A model generated the notes under the pieces. The model was not told where the DNA came from. It ran no database searches and saw only the letters and a list, made by a program, of their open reading frames with translations. From Istiophorus platypterus (Eukaryota; Chordata; Actinopteri; Istiophoriformes; Istiophoridae), in the NCBI GenBank assembly GCA_016859345.1, contig CM029126.1:2908501-2972500 (forward strand): a stretch of 64,000 nucleotides of DNA, given 5' to 3'. The translations under genes were made by a program, and so were the position numbers. Below, in pieces: positions 12,506-31,509 of this stretch. The first letter of the stretch is position 1. Each line of letters starts with the position of its first letter.

Positions 12506-12525
12506 GGGGGGGGGGGGGGGGGGGG
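12463..12525. repeat. (GT)n followed by a long G run
   Basis: A GT run (about 12,471-12,504) is followed after one T by about 20 consecutive G residues (12,506-12,525). Smaller G runs lie nearby at about 12,115-12,128 and 12,298-12,308. Confidence 0.9.
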
Positions 12526-13851
12526 TTGGAGGTGTTGGGAAGGGAGGGGTTGATGCTATGGGGGAGGGGGAATTCAAATGCAAGGATCTCAAGGGTCATC
12601 TCCCCCCCCCCTCCTCTCCTCTCCTGCCCTTCCTCCTGCTCCTCCTCTTCCCCCTACAATGAAGCGGCGGAATGGACGGGGGTGTCAAAGGTCAGCGCGG
12701 TGGCCAGCAGCCCCCGGACAACACTGCAGAGCCACGTGCCTGTCAACAGCTCACTGTCGCGGCCCGCAAAACACGGAGCGGCCCCCGGTTCCGGAGGAGG
12801 GACACCGCCTTTCCGCAGTGGCGCAGCCTCCCCTGCTCGCCGGCCCGCTGCATTTCACAATCGAGTTACACTCATGCCACCGTACAGATGGATGCTCAAT
12901 ACGCTTCAGAACCGCCAGCGGATGCGGCCAGGGGCCCCTGCTGGTCGCCTTCCCTCCCACTCTCGCTCCCTCGCGATCCTGCGATTTCAGCGGCGGCGGC
13001 TTCAATTGGGATCAATACGGCACACGATCGACGCCTGGCCCCGGATCATCATAGCCGTCCCTTCCACTTAGGGCCGACCCAGCTCAGCGCCCGCGGCTCT
13101 GGAGCCACTGAGCCCCCCGGCTCACAGAGGAGGTTGGAAGTTCAATGCCCACCGCGGGTCAGACAGACGGAGGGTTTTTTTTTTCAGCCATGCGGGTGTC
13201 AAGTTCCCCTGTCAGTCCGTCTGGCTGAGCCCGCTGGGCTGCGGTCCGAGGAACGCTTGGGCTAACCTCCACCGACACCCCCCCTAAAACCCCTGGCCTT
13301 CGTTCCTTGCTTTCCTGTATCTACCCGGACATATTTCCCTTCTCTTGTGCCTACAGTCGCTCACGGTGGCGAAGGGGCTAATGGCCGGGCCCCTGATCAC
13401 GCTTGCTCGACCCCCAGATTGGGGTCAACCTCAACAAGAGGCCCCCTTCTCCGGTGTCAGGGCACAACTGCCGATTTCATAGCAGTCATCTGTGCATGTT
13501 TTTTCCGAATGTAACCCAGAAACCGGGGACGCCCCGGTTTGCGCCCGACTTGCTGCAACCTACTTTGCCTTCCGGCGTCCTTCAATCCACATGGGGGGTG
13601 GGGGAGGGGGGAGTGTTGGGGAGGAGGTCACCAAAATCCCTCCAGGAACCAGCTCTCGATACCAATTTTTCAGCTCTCTCTTCCAGCAAGCCATTAACCT
13701 TTATGTAATTTCTCTTAATGTGGAAGTAGACGCTGGGCCGGAGCACCACGTCACCTTTTGCATTCGTTTCCCTGACACTTTCATTATCACAATAGGTATA
13801 TGAAATAGACAGGTGCAAAATGCATGGCAGCCCTCTGTCCTTGCTCGGCCG

Positions 13852-13865
13852 GTTGCCATGGAAAC
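13852..13865 (+). promoter_or_regulatory. RFX X-box-like site
   Basis: GTTGCCATGGAAAC is a near-perfect inverted X-box (GTTGCC-AT-GGAAAC, one departure from GTNRCC-N-RGYAAC). It lies in complex unique sequence with a TATCGAT core just downstream. Confidence 0.4.
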
Positions 13866-16060
13866 GGCTGATAGAGTAGGTTATCGATCGCTGTGTCCAG
13901 TCCCCCCCTCCTTTTCCCCCAACCCCCTGAACCGACTTTTTTTCTGCAGTGATGGGCGTGGATCAATAGCCTGTATATTGTATGCTTTTCTCGCCATTCG
14001 TCCTCCATAATAGCGAAAAAGAGAGCGAGAGAAAAGAAATTGTAAAAATGTAAGTGATACCGTTGCACGTGAAAAGAGACGATTTGGGGAAAAAAAATGA
14101 GGTGATGACGATAAAAGGAAAAAGGACCGTAGCCTGATGACATGTAAATATTGTAAAAGGTGTTTTAGTCTTTTGAGCACTGTAGGGATTCCCTTCTTTT
14201 TCAAGGATAACAATGATGAAAAGACCAGAAAAAAGAAGGAAAGGAAGAAAAGGAAAATGGGGGTTGCAGGGGCCCTCAGCATTCCTTGTGTCTTTCTGTC
14301 ACCGTCACTCCAAAATCATCCCTCTCCTTCTCCCTGGCACGATGTTTACGCATACATGTCACAGCACATTTATCCACATGTGTAAGATTTTATATCAATT
14401 TATCCAAATCCCCCCCCCCTTTTTTTTCCTTATTCAACTAAAGTTTAGAATCAGCCATCAGAGAGGGGGCCAATTCGTGTCTTTAAAAAATGTGACGGTG
14501 AATAGAGGAGCCTCCGCAGACCTGGGGGAGCTCGTTTAAATCTCGCCTGAGGGATCCCTCCAGCGAGGGGTCATGGTTGAAGTCATGGAGCAGCGGATTT
14601 AAAGGTGGGCGCTCCTCAAGGTGTCTCTGTCGCCCCGAGGCACGGTCATCACAATTCCGAGAGAGGTGGAAATAAGAGCGCGCTGAGGACACAAAGGCTT
14701 TTCGGACACTACTGGAGAAATTAGGCAGCCGGCTTCGCTGACGGTCAAAACAACCTCGGCTTAGCCACAAAACATCCCCCACCCGGCCCGGCCTGCCCTT
14801 CTAAACGCCTTGATCCCATACGTCGGCCATCCATCTCGCCATTTCTATGGATGGTACACTGATGAACGAATGCGAGACGAAAACGCTTTAGCTCTAATAA
14901 TTCCAGGGGAGCGATCTGAAACGAGAAAGGGATATTGCCTCGATCCCATACGATATCGCATACGTTTTTACTCAAACCCGCCACGTCCTCCATACGTGCA
15001 TCACCTCAGCACTCGAATGCTCGGGTTTTGTAGCCATTTTCTACAGAAATATGGGAGACAACACATGTGTGGACTGAGTTCAAGTCCATACGGGAGAGCC
15101 ACACTGTCCATTTTCCTGCCTCAGAAGCCAGGCTGATATTATATACAGTCTCTCCCCCTACACACATATGTCAATATGTTTGGTCTTCACTGGGAGGAAT
15201 GTGCCCTGAGGCTCCCATATAAAATTAGCAGACCATTCCCATGTTGGCTCCCTTTCATGCCCCCACTTGCAAAAGCGGCTAACGCCACTGTATCAATAAT
15301 TCAGCCACAATTTAGTTGTAGTTGGGCCACATGTTACGGGTCAGTTGTAACAGGGGAGCCCTGCCACTGAATGCCTGCTGTTGTTGATGGGCTCGTTGGG
15401 GGTTTGCAGTCCTATCATTGTTGATCGACTGATGTATGCTTGCATCTAAAGAAGGGAGTTTTTCAGATTAATGTATGGTTGTGGATTATATTCGGGTAGA
15501 ACATCGTAACAATTTCAAATAAATATAAGCCTCTCTTTGTGCTCTGTTGTGAAAATGTGATACCAAAAGTAACGGGAAGGGTCCTTTCGACCAAATTGTC
15601 CCAAGGAAGCTGTGCGGACGGGCTAGTTTTTAATTTGCTGATGTTTTGAGGATTCACTTCTTGAGATTTTTTAGCAACGCACGAGTCCAGTTTAAGGACA
15701 CGTTTTTGAAAATTCTGACTAAGATACAGCTTGTTTTTTTTCTAATCGACGTACCATTTTTCATTGAAACTACTTTCTACTGACAAAATAGTCTCTAGTA
15801 AAACGGTTATAATCGGCCCCATTGGTTACCCAGTGAAACACCAGATACCAGAAAGCAGCTGATGAAGTTTTCTGTTTTTTTAGGTTTTTTTTGTAGTTTC
15901 TTTTTTAGAAGCGCTTTGAGCACCACAAATCACATTATCAGTGCGTAGGCAGAAATCCCAGGAAAGGATTTCACAAGATCAGACAAATTCAGAACTAGAT
16001 GCCAACAAGACACTTGGTGAAATCTTTCATGTTTCGTTTCAAACAGGTTTAGTGATGTCT

Positions 16061-16073
16061 GCGCCCCCTCTGG
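16061..16073 (-). promoter_or_regulatory. Weak CTCF-like core
   Basis: GCGCCCCCTCTGG carries the reversed AGGGGGCGC half of the CTCF motif, but the CCA half is out of register. Occupancy is uncertain. Confidence 0.25.
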
Positions 16074-19000
16074 AAACAAATGTCATAAAACCAGGACAAC
16101 TATAGCACCTGTCAGGTGCGCAATAATGGCATTTCTGTAATAATAATACACGGTATAATAATAATAATGATAATAATAATAAACAGTATGCCGCAAACCT
16201 AGAAGTAAAAACAGCAATAGACGTTGGATTCGAGGGGCTTAACCTCAAAAAAACAAAAATCCAGGCAAAAAGACACTGCGGTGCCAGCTACATGTTACTG
16301 ATCTGACCACGTTGATGATTCCAACCTGCACACGACTGTTTTACTTCATATAGTGAAGGAAACAAAGAAAATCCCTCAGATTAAACGATTAAATCTATAA
16401 ATACAGTGAACACTTAATTATGTCTTGTCTTCGCCTGCAGTGTGGGGCTTAGCTGCATGTGAGGCCATCAGGCTGACAGCAAGCTGACACCTCGCAACAC
16501 AGCTCATCCCAAACAAACGCCCGTTTTGAGGATTCATCCAAGGATCCGCCGCGGCCTCAAACGAGTCTTGGGGGAACCTCTTCCCCCGCACGCATCCCAC
16601 CAACACCGCTGGATGCCTGCCCTCCCGTCTTAAGCCAGCCTTAGGGTGCTGGAGCTGCTAATCTCGCACTGCAGCCGAAATGGAAATCCGCATCCTGCCC
16701 GGATGGGAGGAAAGGGGCCGGGAGAGGAGAGAAGTGGCTGCCCCCTTGCACCTAGGCGAGATGAAAAGCCCGCGGAGCCCGGAGAGGAAGAAAAACAACC
16801 GGCAGGGCAGGAGTCAAACTCCCTGAGCCATCGCAGAGGCAGGGAGAGGAAGATCTACCAAACTTTTCTTTCTTCTCCGCCCTGCGGCACATTGTGTATG
16901 TGGTCAAGCTGCAGAGCCCTGTGTGGAAACTCTGAGTTTACTTACTGTATATAAAATGTACATCCAGCCCTGCTGGAAACTTCTGGGAAACTTGTGATAT
17001 GCCGATAGGCAGCAGCGACCTGTTTTTTTTCCTGCACATCGAGCCAGACGGATGCTTTTGTTGTTCGGGGTTTTTTTTTCCCCCTGGTACTGTTACTGTT
17101 TTGTTCATTTTCCCCAAGGTATCGCAATCACTGAGTACGTCTTTTAATTAATCTTGGCTAAGTTTATTGTAAATGCCATCTAAAGTGTTCCGGAGAAAAA
17201 GAAAGAAAAAGAAAAATTTGCAGTAATCAAAAGGGCTGGAAATCGCATTACTCACGCAACATCCTGCCTGTTGAAACACGTTTTTTCTTCACATACAACT
17301 GATTCTGCCATTTGCATTATAATATATGCAAGATTATAAACAGCAACTCGAGTATCTTTATAACGGTAGAAGAAAGTTAACCCCCACAAAAACACATGAA
17401 TATACCATATTTACAACCACCTGATAAAAAGCTTTCAATTCCACAGTTTTCATAGAAGACTGAGATTTCCATTAATAAAGTGTATACAGGACAGCGACTT
17501 AATTCAAGGCCCAAACAAAATGTATTTTCCAAATCTGAAATTTCTCTGTGTATTTCTCACTGGTTTGAAGTGGATACGGGCTGAGTAGGGAAAAAGTGAT
17601 GTGAGGCATTTAAACGCACCAATCGGATTTTAGCTAAATTACATCACTAGAGTCAGATTTCGGAGATATCTATTTGGTTTACTGGGTTGTTTGCCTCTGC
17701 CGCTGATGCGCCGTCAAAATCCGATCAGGCCACATCACAAGTGTTGTGATCTATTATCAGTTCAAAAGCCATTTAGTTGAGAATACATCACCAACGTCAC
17801 ACGGGCACACCTAGGATTTAAAAGTCTAGTTTTCAGGTATTTTTTTTTAGTCTCAACTGCACAGGTCCGTAAAGCAGGAGAAGTTCTGGGTCCGGCAGTG
17901 TGAAGGTGAAAAAGAAGGGAAGGATCTCTGCTTTTGCCTGAGAACATTCAGCCAAGCCCAAGCTGGAATATTGATGCCATATCACGGGAGATCACATCAT
18001 GACATATCGCATTATTGATTATTTGTTGCCCCCCCCCCTTTGGTAATTAGGCCGAAAGACATTAAAGGGGAAAAATAAATTAATAAATAAATCAGGCATT
18101 AAAATTCATTCTGTTTCTTAAAAGTTTCTCATAGCTGAAATGTGGAGAATCAGAATGAGATTCTGTCTTGAGTGTCGCCGGTTGTTAAGGACGGCAGCGG
18201 GGGCTCCGTCCTCCAGTTAAAATGCTCAGTTACCAATAAGGTCCCACCTGCCTCGGGATTTGCTTCCCAAATCGGCATCAGACTAACTGAAATGAACGGA
18301 ACGGTCTCCTCGGACGCGCTGGGGATGCGAACGAGGACGGGCGAGGGATATGTTCATTCTTAACATCTGGTTCCTGGGACTGTTTGATCAAAGGGGGGGC
18401 ATGGTGTTATCACTCGTTCAAAAAGAAGCAACAAATAAAATGTAGGGAACCTGATAATTGATCCCTAATCGCGGGGCTCAGAGAACTGGAGTACAAGAAA
18501 CATGTACTTACATTTTAGTGCTTTTTTTCTTCGCATCCCTCTCACAAAGTTCTCCACAAGTACTTTTATCACTAATTCATTAACTTTAGTGTTAAAATCC
18601 TAAAATTTAAAATTCACGCCTCCAACTCTGGCAATTTTTACCATAACCGTTTCTTTATCCTTTTTTTGTATCTTTTTTCCAGAAACCACAATAGATTCAC
18701 CCATTTACAATGGTCAACAGAGATGTCGGAGAAAATAAAAAAATAAGATCCACCACAGATGCCAGAACAGCTGCAGCTGGAGGTTAAATGTTCCTGGGTA
18801 AAGACTGAGGTGTGTGCTAAAAAAAAAAAAAAGGGTAGAGCACGGAAGTGATCTATGTTCTTAATCGCCTCCGGCTTGATGAGTTGTCGGCGTGATTGGA
18901 TTGAAAAAAAAAAAAAAAAGACAAGTCTAAGTGATGTGGCCCTCCACTCACCTAGACCGCCGGCGCGGTGCATCCGCCCAGTGGCAGGGGGCCCCCTTCG

Positions 19001-19162
19001 GCCGGCCCAGGACCCGCACGGCGGGCACAACGACATATGGCGCAGGTACGCAGCAGTCAGTGGTTATTCATCATCCATAATGTTAACGATTACAGCATGT
19101 CGATAACAAGCCCGGGAGTTAAATGAGTTTGTGCACTCAGCTACGCCCGTGCCTCGGCGGTT

Positions 19163-19248
19163 CAAGGTCACTCCCTCACGCGTCCCTGACAGGAGGGATG
19201 ATTCCCGGGGCCGGGCTGCTGGGAGACACCCATCTTGCCTCAAGGTCA
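19163..19248 (+). promoter_or_regulatory. Pair of TCAAGGTCA half-sites
   Basis: TCAAGGTCA, the extended monomer site used by ESRR and NR5A nuclear receptors, occurs twice about 76 bp apart (near 19,163 and 19,239), both on the plus strand, in complex non-repetitive DNA. Confidence 0.35.
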
Positions 19249-20282
19249 AGTGTGCCACTATTTAGAACAAATAGATACATAAAACACTCAATCTTGCGGT
19301 TGGGTAAAGTATGGGCCGGGACCTTGGCCGGGATAAAGTTGGCCAGCGGATCGTATATTTCGTCCTGTGCTTGTATTTCAGCTTGACACGCTGCCCCCAA
19401 CCCCCTCCTGCCACCTCCAACCACTTACAAACATTTTGAAGTCCCTCTCATGTGACTGAATGCCAAAAAAAAAAAAAGTTAGCAACGATTTTCATCATGT
19501 GAGGGCTCAGCGGAGCATGATACGGAAGGATCCTTGGTAGAAAAAGCCGCGCCCACCCCTCGGCCCGGTGGCCGGCTGAATTTAAACCCCGCAGCCTTTC
19601 CCCTTTAAGCCGCCCCGTCAAACATACCATGACCAAGGCTGCTGTTCACCTATGGATGACTGAAAAAAGCCGAAAAAACACAGAGGGGGCCTTTGTGTTT
19701 GAGCAGGAGCGGGACAGGGCCGGGGCGCGTGGCGAGAGGATACACTTGATTTGGAGTCAGTTAGCAGCTCATGCCCATCGTAATGGACAATGGGGCGAGG
19801 GCAAGTGTCTCCCTCCCCTCGGCTTTCCTCTCTCCTTACTCCCTGTCTCCCGGCGCGCCTCCCCCAGGAGACACGAGCCGGGGGCTGGGCGCTCTGATGG
19901 CCAAGCGTGACATTTAAACCCCTGCCCTCCGGTAGCTTTGTGGAGGTTGGGGGGGGCTGCAGAGAGGTCCATCTGAGCACAGAGAAAGAAAAAAAAAAGA
20001 AGACAAAAACAGAGGACAGAGGCTCACCCTATAAACCCCCTGTCCCTTGATGCACACGCAACCCCCCCCCCACACACACACACTCCACACACAAACTCCC
20101 CTGCAGAAACCCTCAGTGTGTCAGTGCGGCGGGGGCCCCATTGTGCGCAGGCCTGCCGCCGAAGAAAAGGGCCCTTTGGTGGTAAACAATTCAGCTGTCC
20201 ACTCTGATCACAATGGGGGCACATCCCATTGCTCTGAGCATCTGTCTCAAGTAGGTGCCCCCACCCCAGCCCCCACCCCCAC

Positions 20283-20285
20283 AAC

Positions 20286-20331
<46 letters not shown>
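20283..20331. repeat. (CA)n microsatellite
   Basis: About 22 CA units, preceded by a CCCCCACCCC-type C-rich linker (20,258-20,282). A shorter CA tract lies at 20,073-20,094. Confidence 0.95.
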
Positions 20332-20333
<2 letters not shown>

Positions 20334-20701
20334 TCCCTGCTCGGGCAGCGCTGACCGTAAAACGCACGGTGAGCGGCCAAATCCCCGAATCCGCTGGCCC
20401 GCCACCACCTGCTCTCGGCCTCCCCTCCTTTTATCGCTCCTCATTCGGATCAATACCGTCGGCTCCGCCACCGTGTCTCTCAAAAGACGAGCTGAATAGC
20501 CTGGCGCTGGCTGTTTAGGAGGATCGCATGCTTTTTAAATTGCGGACGGTGCCGGGGCCAACTGTACGAGTTGATTAAGGCATGCATGAGGTAGAGGATG
20601 CCGATTTTTTTTTTTTTTTTTTGGGGGGGTCCTGGCACAAGGCGGCGGGAGGTTATCCTGTGCGGCCCCCTCAGTCTCGCAGCTCCTTCCGTGGCTGTTC
20701 A

Positions 20702-20718
20702 TCGCCCCCTTGTGGCTG
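20702..20718 (-). promoter_or_regulatory. CTCF-like motif, reverse orientation
   Basis: Read on the minus strand, CAGCCACAAGGGGGCGA matches about 14 of 17 positions of the CTCF core YGRCCASYAGRKGGCRS. In this orientation the motif points left, towards the gene desert. Confidence 0.4.
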
Positions 20719-20807
20719 TTGTGGACGCTTCGTCCCTGACAGTGAATTCTTCCTCTGTTGTTGCAGTAATGTTCTCTCCATGCAATCACAGAAAGATAGA
20801 GTTTACT

Positions 20808-21575
20808 TGCTTCAGCAAAAGCAGCAATACTCGAATGTAAACCTACTCCACTACGGGTTAAAGTCCTGTATTCAGGCTTTTACTTAATATTATATATAAA
20901 TATTATCAGGTCTTGACCTGAAGTTCGCTCCAACTTAAATTTCTTTTTCAATCTAGACCCAAGATTTTTCTTGCTGCCGCTTTTATCAAATAAATTGTAA
21001 AAAAATCAAATCCCATTCGATCTGTTTAATAAAATTTTAGTGTATTTTATATTTTATTTGACTTTATTTGTGTCTTTTTGATCCAGTTTGTGCTTTTTTT
21101 TATATCTTCTTTTAACACCCTTTAAATCTCACATGCAGTGCTTTGAATTGGCCTGTTATCGAAAGGTTGTCCACACGTAAACTTGCCTCAGCGGCAGAAT
21201 GAACTCAAGTATGAAATGTAGACGCGTCATGCGGAACGAATCATTTCAGAGTATTATACTATTGTTATACACCACCGATCCGCCACAACATTAAAACCAG
21301 CACTGACCCATAACTATCTTAGCATAATATTCGTGTTGGAGCTGATTGAGACGGAGCCAATTCTACATGTAACAGTGAACTGATGATATGTTTTTGTGGG
21401 TCAAAGCCTCATCTGCAAAGTGACCAGCTCTCAAATAAACGCGGGGGAACAAAATGTACGAATGCAGCGAATTAGACGTAAAAAGGAGCTTAATAGGAGG
21501 AAAAAAAACACAAGTAAAAGTACCTTGAAACTGAATTTTAATATAGTATTAAAGTATTTAGTTGCTTCTGACATC
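20808..21575 (+). repeat. Diverged teleost dispersed repeat (AGTAAAAGTCCTGCATT type)
   Basis: The segment at 20,808-20,910 (AGCAATACT ... AAAGTCCTGTATTCA ... TATTATCAGG) and the tail at about 21,508-21,575 (ACAAGTAAAAGTACC ... AGTATTTAGTTGCTTCTG) resemble the two ends of a very common teleost repeat. I recognise it from memory by AGTAAAAGTCCTGCATTC and by the AGTACTTGAGTAAATGTA end. The middle is diverged or interrupted. I cannot name the family with certainty. Confidence 0.5.
21270..21305 (+). repeat. Fragment of a second fish dispersed repeat
   Basis: CACCGATCCGCCACAACATT followed by AAAACCAG closely matches a widespread fish repeat signature (CCGATCAGCCACAACATTAAAACC). It lies inside the larger repeat region, as if nested. 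Confidence 0.45.
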
Positions 21576-24312
21576 TGGTAACAGACAGTGTGCTGCTATT
21601 CTGTGTAAGTGTATTTAGCAGTATAAGAATGTTAAATTCTTTTAGGCATTTTTTTTTTAATCTGAACTTACATTATCCTTGTTTTAGCTTTACTGTATTT
21701 TTGTCAACAGTAATAAATGAATGACACATTTTTTCCCCCGGATTTCCTCGGGCGCTTCTGCCCTACTGCCCGATTCCAAAGGGTTAACAGCGAGCGGGCT
21801 ACTCTGCCGGCGAAGCGCTAATCAGCTCGGAAACATTTGCTGCCCTTCTGGCAAGGTCAAAGGGGTCAGGGTCCCTGGGCTGGACGTCCACTCCATCCCT
21901 CGCCCTCCCCCACCCCTCTTCCTCCTACTGCAAAGCCCAGCCCCCCTCTGGGGCCTATAGGCCCTGCAGGCACAATCACCGCACCGCGACCATAGGCTCA
22001 CAGAAGCTAGCTTTAATCTATACGCAGCCCTGGGATGGACTGCGGCTGTCTGTCCATCAGGCTGTCAAAGGCGGGTCTCGCCTTGACCGTGCGCGGGCGG
22101 CCCTGGACCTAAGCTATCGACTCAGACAGACCGTACCCAGATTTCTGATTGGTCTGCAGGGGCGTCTGGTAACCCCCCCCTGCTGTTTGACCAGCTGATT
22201 GATCTGTTAACACTGGCCACTGGACGTGTGTCCCTGAATTTAATTTCAGAATTCATTTATGGGAGACGTGTGTGTACAGAAATGATGTAGGGCCCCAGGA
22301 TCCGAGTGAAGGATCGAGGGCGGCGGCAAAATAAAATTGCGATTTAGACTCCCGTCTGTTGTTGTATGTTTGGAACGTGCTTGATGGGAACGCTGCTCTA
22401 CTTTTAAATACGTCCTTATGTTGTTTTTTCATTTTTTTTCAAACTCTTCGAGTGTCTCCATGGGTGACGCTCCTTCGGATGCCAGACGAGACACGACTCC
22501 AAAGTCAGGCATTTTTCCAGTCCGCTGTATGTTTCCCGCTATTTCCCATGCAATTCGGACACACTTCGCCTTCCGGGGTGCTGTTCATCGTTTCATTTCT
22601 GTGATATAGTTCGGCCGTAATGTCTAACTCTCGTCGCGTTTCCTCACTTAGCAATACCTAGAGAAATTGCTTTCAAAATGATGATAATTTTTTTTTTTTT
22701 TAAAAGCCTGAAAAATGCCACTGGATTCGGGCGGGGGGGTCGGGCAACCCTGACTAATTTCACAGCTCATAAATAGCATCGATGTGCCGATGTTTGTGTA
22801 TTGCCCGCCATGGATTTCCCATGTCCGCTCTGCCTCACACGCCTCTGTCATCAGGAACGCCCGTAAAAAGCCCAATGACAGTGAAATAAAAGTGGTTGGT
22901 CAAGACGATGTCCGTGTTAGGCGAGCGAGGGCTGATTTGATGGAGTCTCTCTCTTTCTCCCCCACCCCTCTGGCCCGCTGTAGACACAGAGGAAGAGAGA
23001 AGTGGGTGGGGGGGAGCTGCTGCTTGGATATGCATCACAAAGGCTTCCTGCAGTATTGATCCGCAGTGGGTTAAGGCAGTCTATCAGCAAATGTCCCTCA
23101 ATAGGAGATTAAAAACACACAGCTCGGCCGGGCGGGAGGCTGCTGATGGGCCCTTATCTGGGCCCAAAGGTCACTGTGTACAGATATAATCCACTTTCAC
23201 TTAACAGCTTCATTTGAGGGACCTCGAATGCAAATGGTGGCACTTCAGCGTCTATTCAGAGAGATGGAGGTTTGTTGAATTTATATTTATTTATTTGTTT
23301 TTTTAAAGTCCCAGAGGCCGAAACCTCCTGCTTTTCCAAAACGGGGGGACAAGCGCAGGCATCTCCCCTCAGGGCCGAGGGTTACGACCGTACGACCTCT
23401 GGAGCTGCGTCTCTGCCCCGATCGGTCCGATTTTACTCCATTCCCCATGGCCACAATGAAAAAAAAAAAAAAGATAAAAATTCATCGCACATAATGTACA
23501 TCAAAACACAACTGTGAACACATACACATCGCTATCAAATGACTGCGTGTAAAAACCGGCCCATTACCTTTAGTCATTTTTACCAAAAATGAAAAAACAG
23601 CCTCCTGAAGCAGAGCTTTGCTATTTCGTCTGTACAGTTGTTGGCAGGTTTTAGCAAAAAGCTCCAACTATGTTCCCGTCTACCTGCATAAAAACTGACA
23701 CAGCCTGTACAAAGTTCCCTTATCACTTTCTGCTTATAGCTAATAAATATGCGACTCGTACAGAGCTGGCACACACCGTATCACGCTCATGGCAAAGACC
23801 TGCACAGACCAACATCCACATGTGTCAGAGTTATTTAAAGACACGCTGCCCCAGGCAAAATGTATTTGTCTCTATCATCTGTCAGTTGGTTGTAAAACGA
23901 TGATCTGGATATTTGAGCTCACTGCTCACAAACACAGTTCACTTGCCAATTACTTACCTTTTTTTTTTTTTAACAAAGAAAATATAACCAAATCGTCTGC
24001 AAACATTTATAATTAAAATTGGTATTAAAAAAAAAAAAAAAAAAAAAAGTTTTTACAAGCATTTAGCTGCACCAATGAGTCGAACCAATACGAGTTTGAA
24101 AAAGGACAGGAGATAACTCTTTCCGTCCAACTCTGCCTGACTTGTTTTCTAGCATGGAAACGCCGAGGGACGGCACAGCCTGAGTGGGCGACCTGCTCCT
24201 TAAAACATCTGTAAATCAAATGTATACGTCACTGTGACTTAAAGCCGAGTGTCACATAGAGTAAGGCCTCACTGAAAACGCAGACCACACTTAGGGTGCA
24301 TTTCTTCAGTGT

Positions 24313-24318
24313 TTTATT
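24313..24318 (-). terminator. hormad1: hormad1 polyadenylation signal candidate
   Basis: AATAAA on the minus strand, about 310 bp beyond the hormad1 stop codon and followed by a T/G-containing stretch. It is the nearest canonical hexamer downstream of the stop, so the 3' UTR would be about 330 nt. Confidence 0.5.
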
Positions 24319-24628
24319 CCTGCTTTGTGCACAAGTAACAGAACAGTGCCGGCAAAACAAACCTGACCACTGAGCCCGGCTTCGTAAATCAGTATTAATC
24401 CAACTTCATCGGTGAATTATGTGAAATTGTAGGAAAACATTTAAGGTCTGTATTTCATTCAAAGGAACTTCTGTCACGACCTCAAAATTACTGCTAAAAT
24501 GGTTTCAAAAAAGGTTGGAATTCCCTTTAAAAAAAAAAAAATCTACATTACTACATCACTTGTGATTGAAGTTGAAACTTAAGAAAACATCAGCGTGACT
24601 CAACTGTGCGAGGCGGCGGGCTGTGGCG

Positions 24629-31505
<6,877 letters not shown>

Positions 31506-31509
31506 AGCT

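Larger units (their letters stand above)
6661..24290. other. Non-coding block, candidate regulatory desert
   Basis: No exon could be supported over about 17.6 kb. Unlike the flanks, long stretches have balanced composition, retained CpG dinucleotides and few repeats (for example 6,670-7,000, 9,430-9,790, 12,670-13,320, 13,340-15,420, 19,000-20,030, 21,720-22,200, 22,440-23,260). Words typical of developmental enhancers recur, including ATCAATA, TAATTA-type homeodomain cores, RFX X-boxes, YY1 sites and AGGTCA half-sites. This look is typical of teleost conserved non-coding elements around developmental genes, but the target gene is not in the window and conservation was not tested. Interspersed repeats are listed separately. 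Confidence 0.4.

Noticed and set aside
12463..13265. Overlapping plus-strand frames of 158-202 codons
   Set aside because: Three overlapping frames are open at once, which reflects high GC and few stop codons rather than coding selection.
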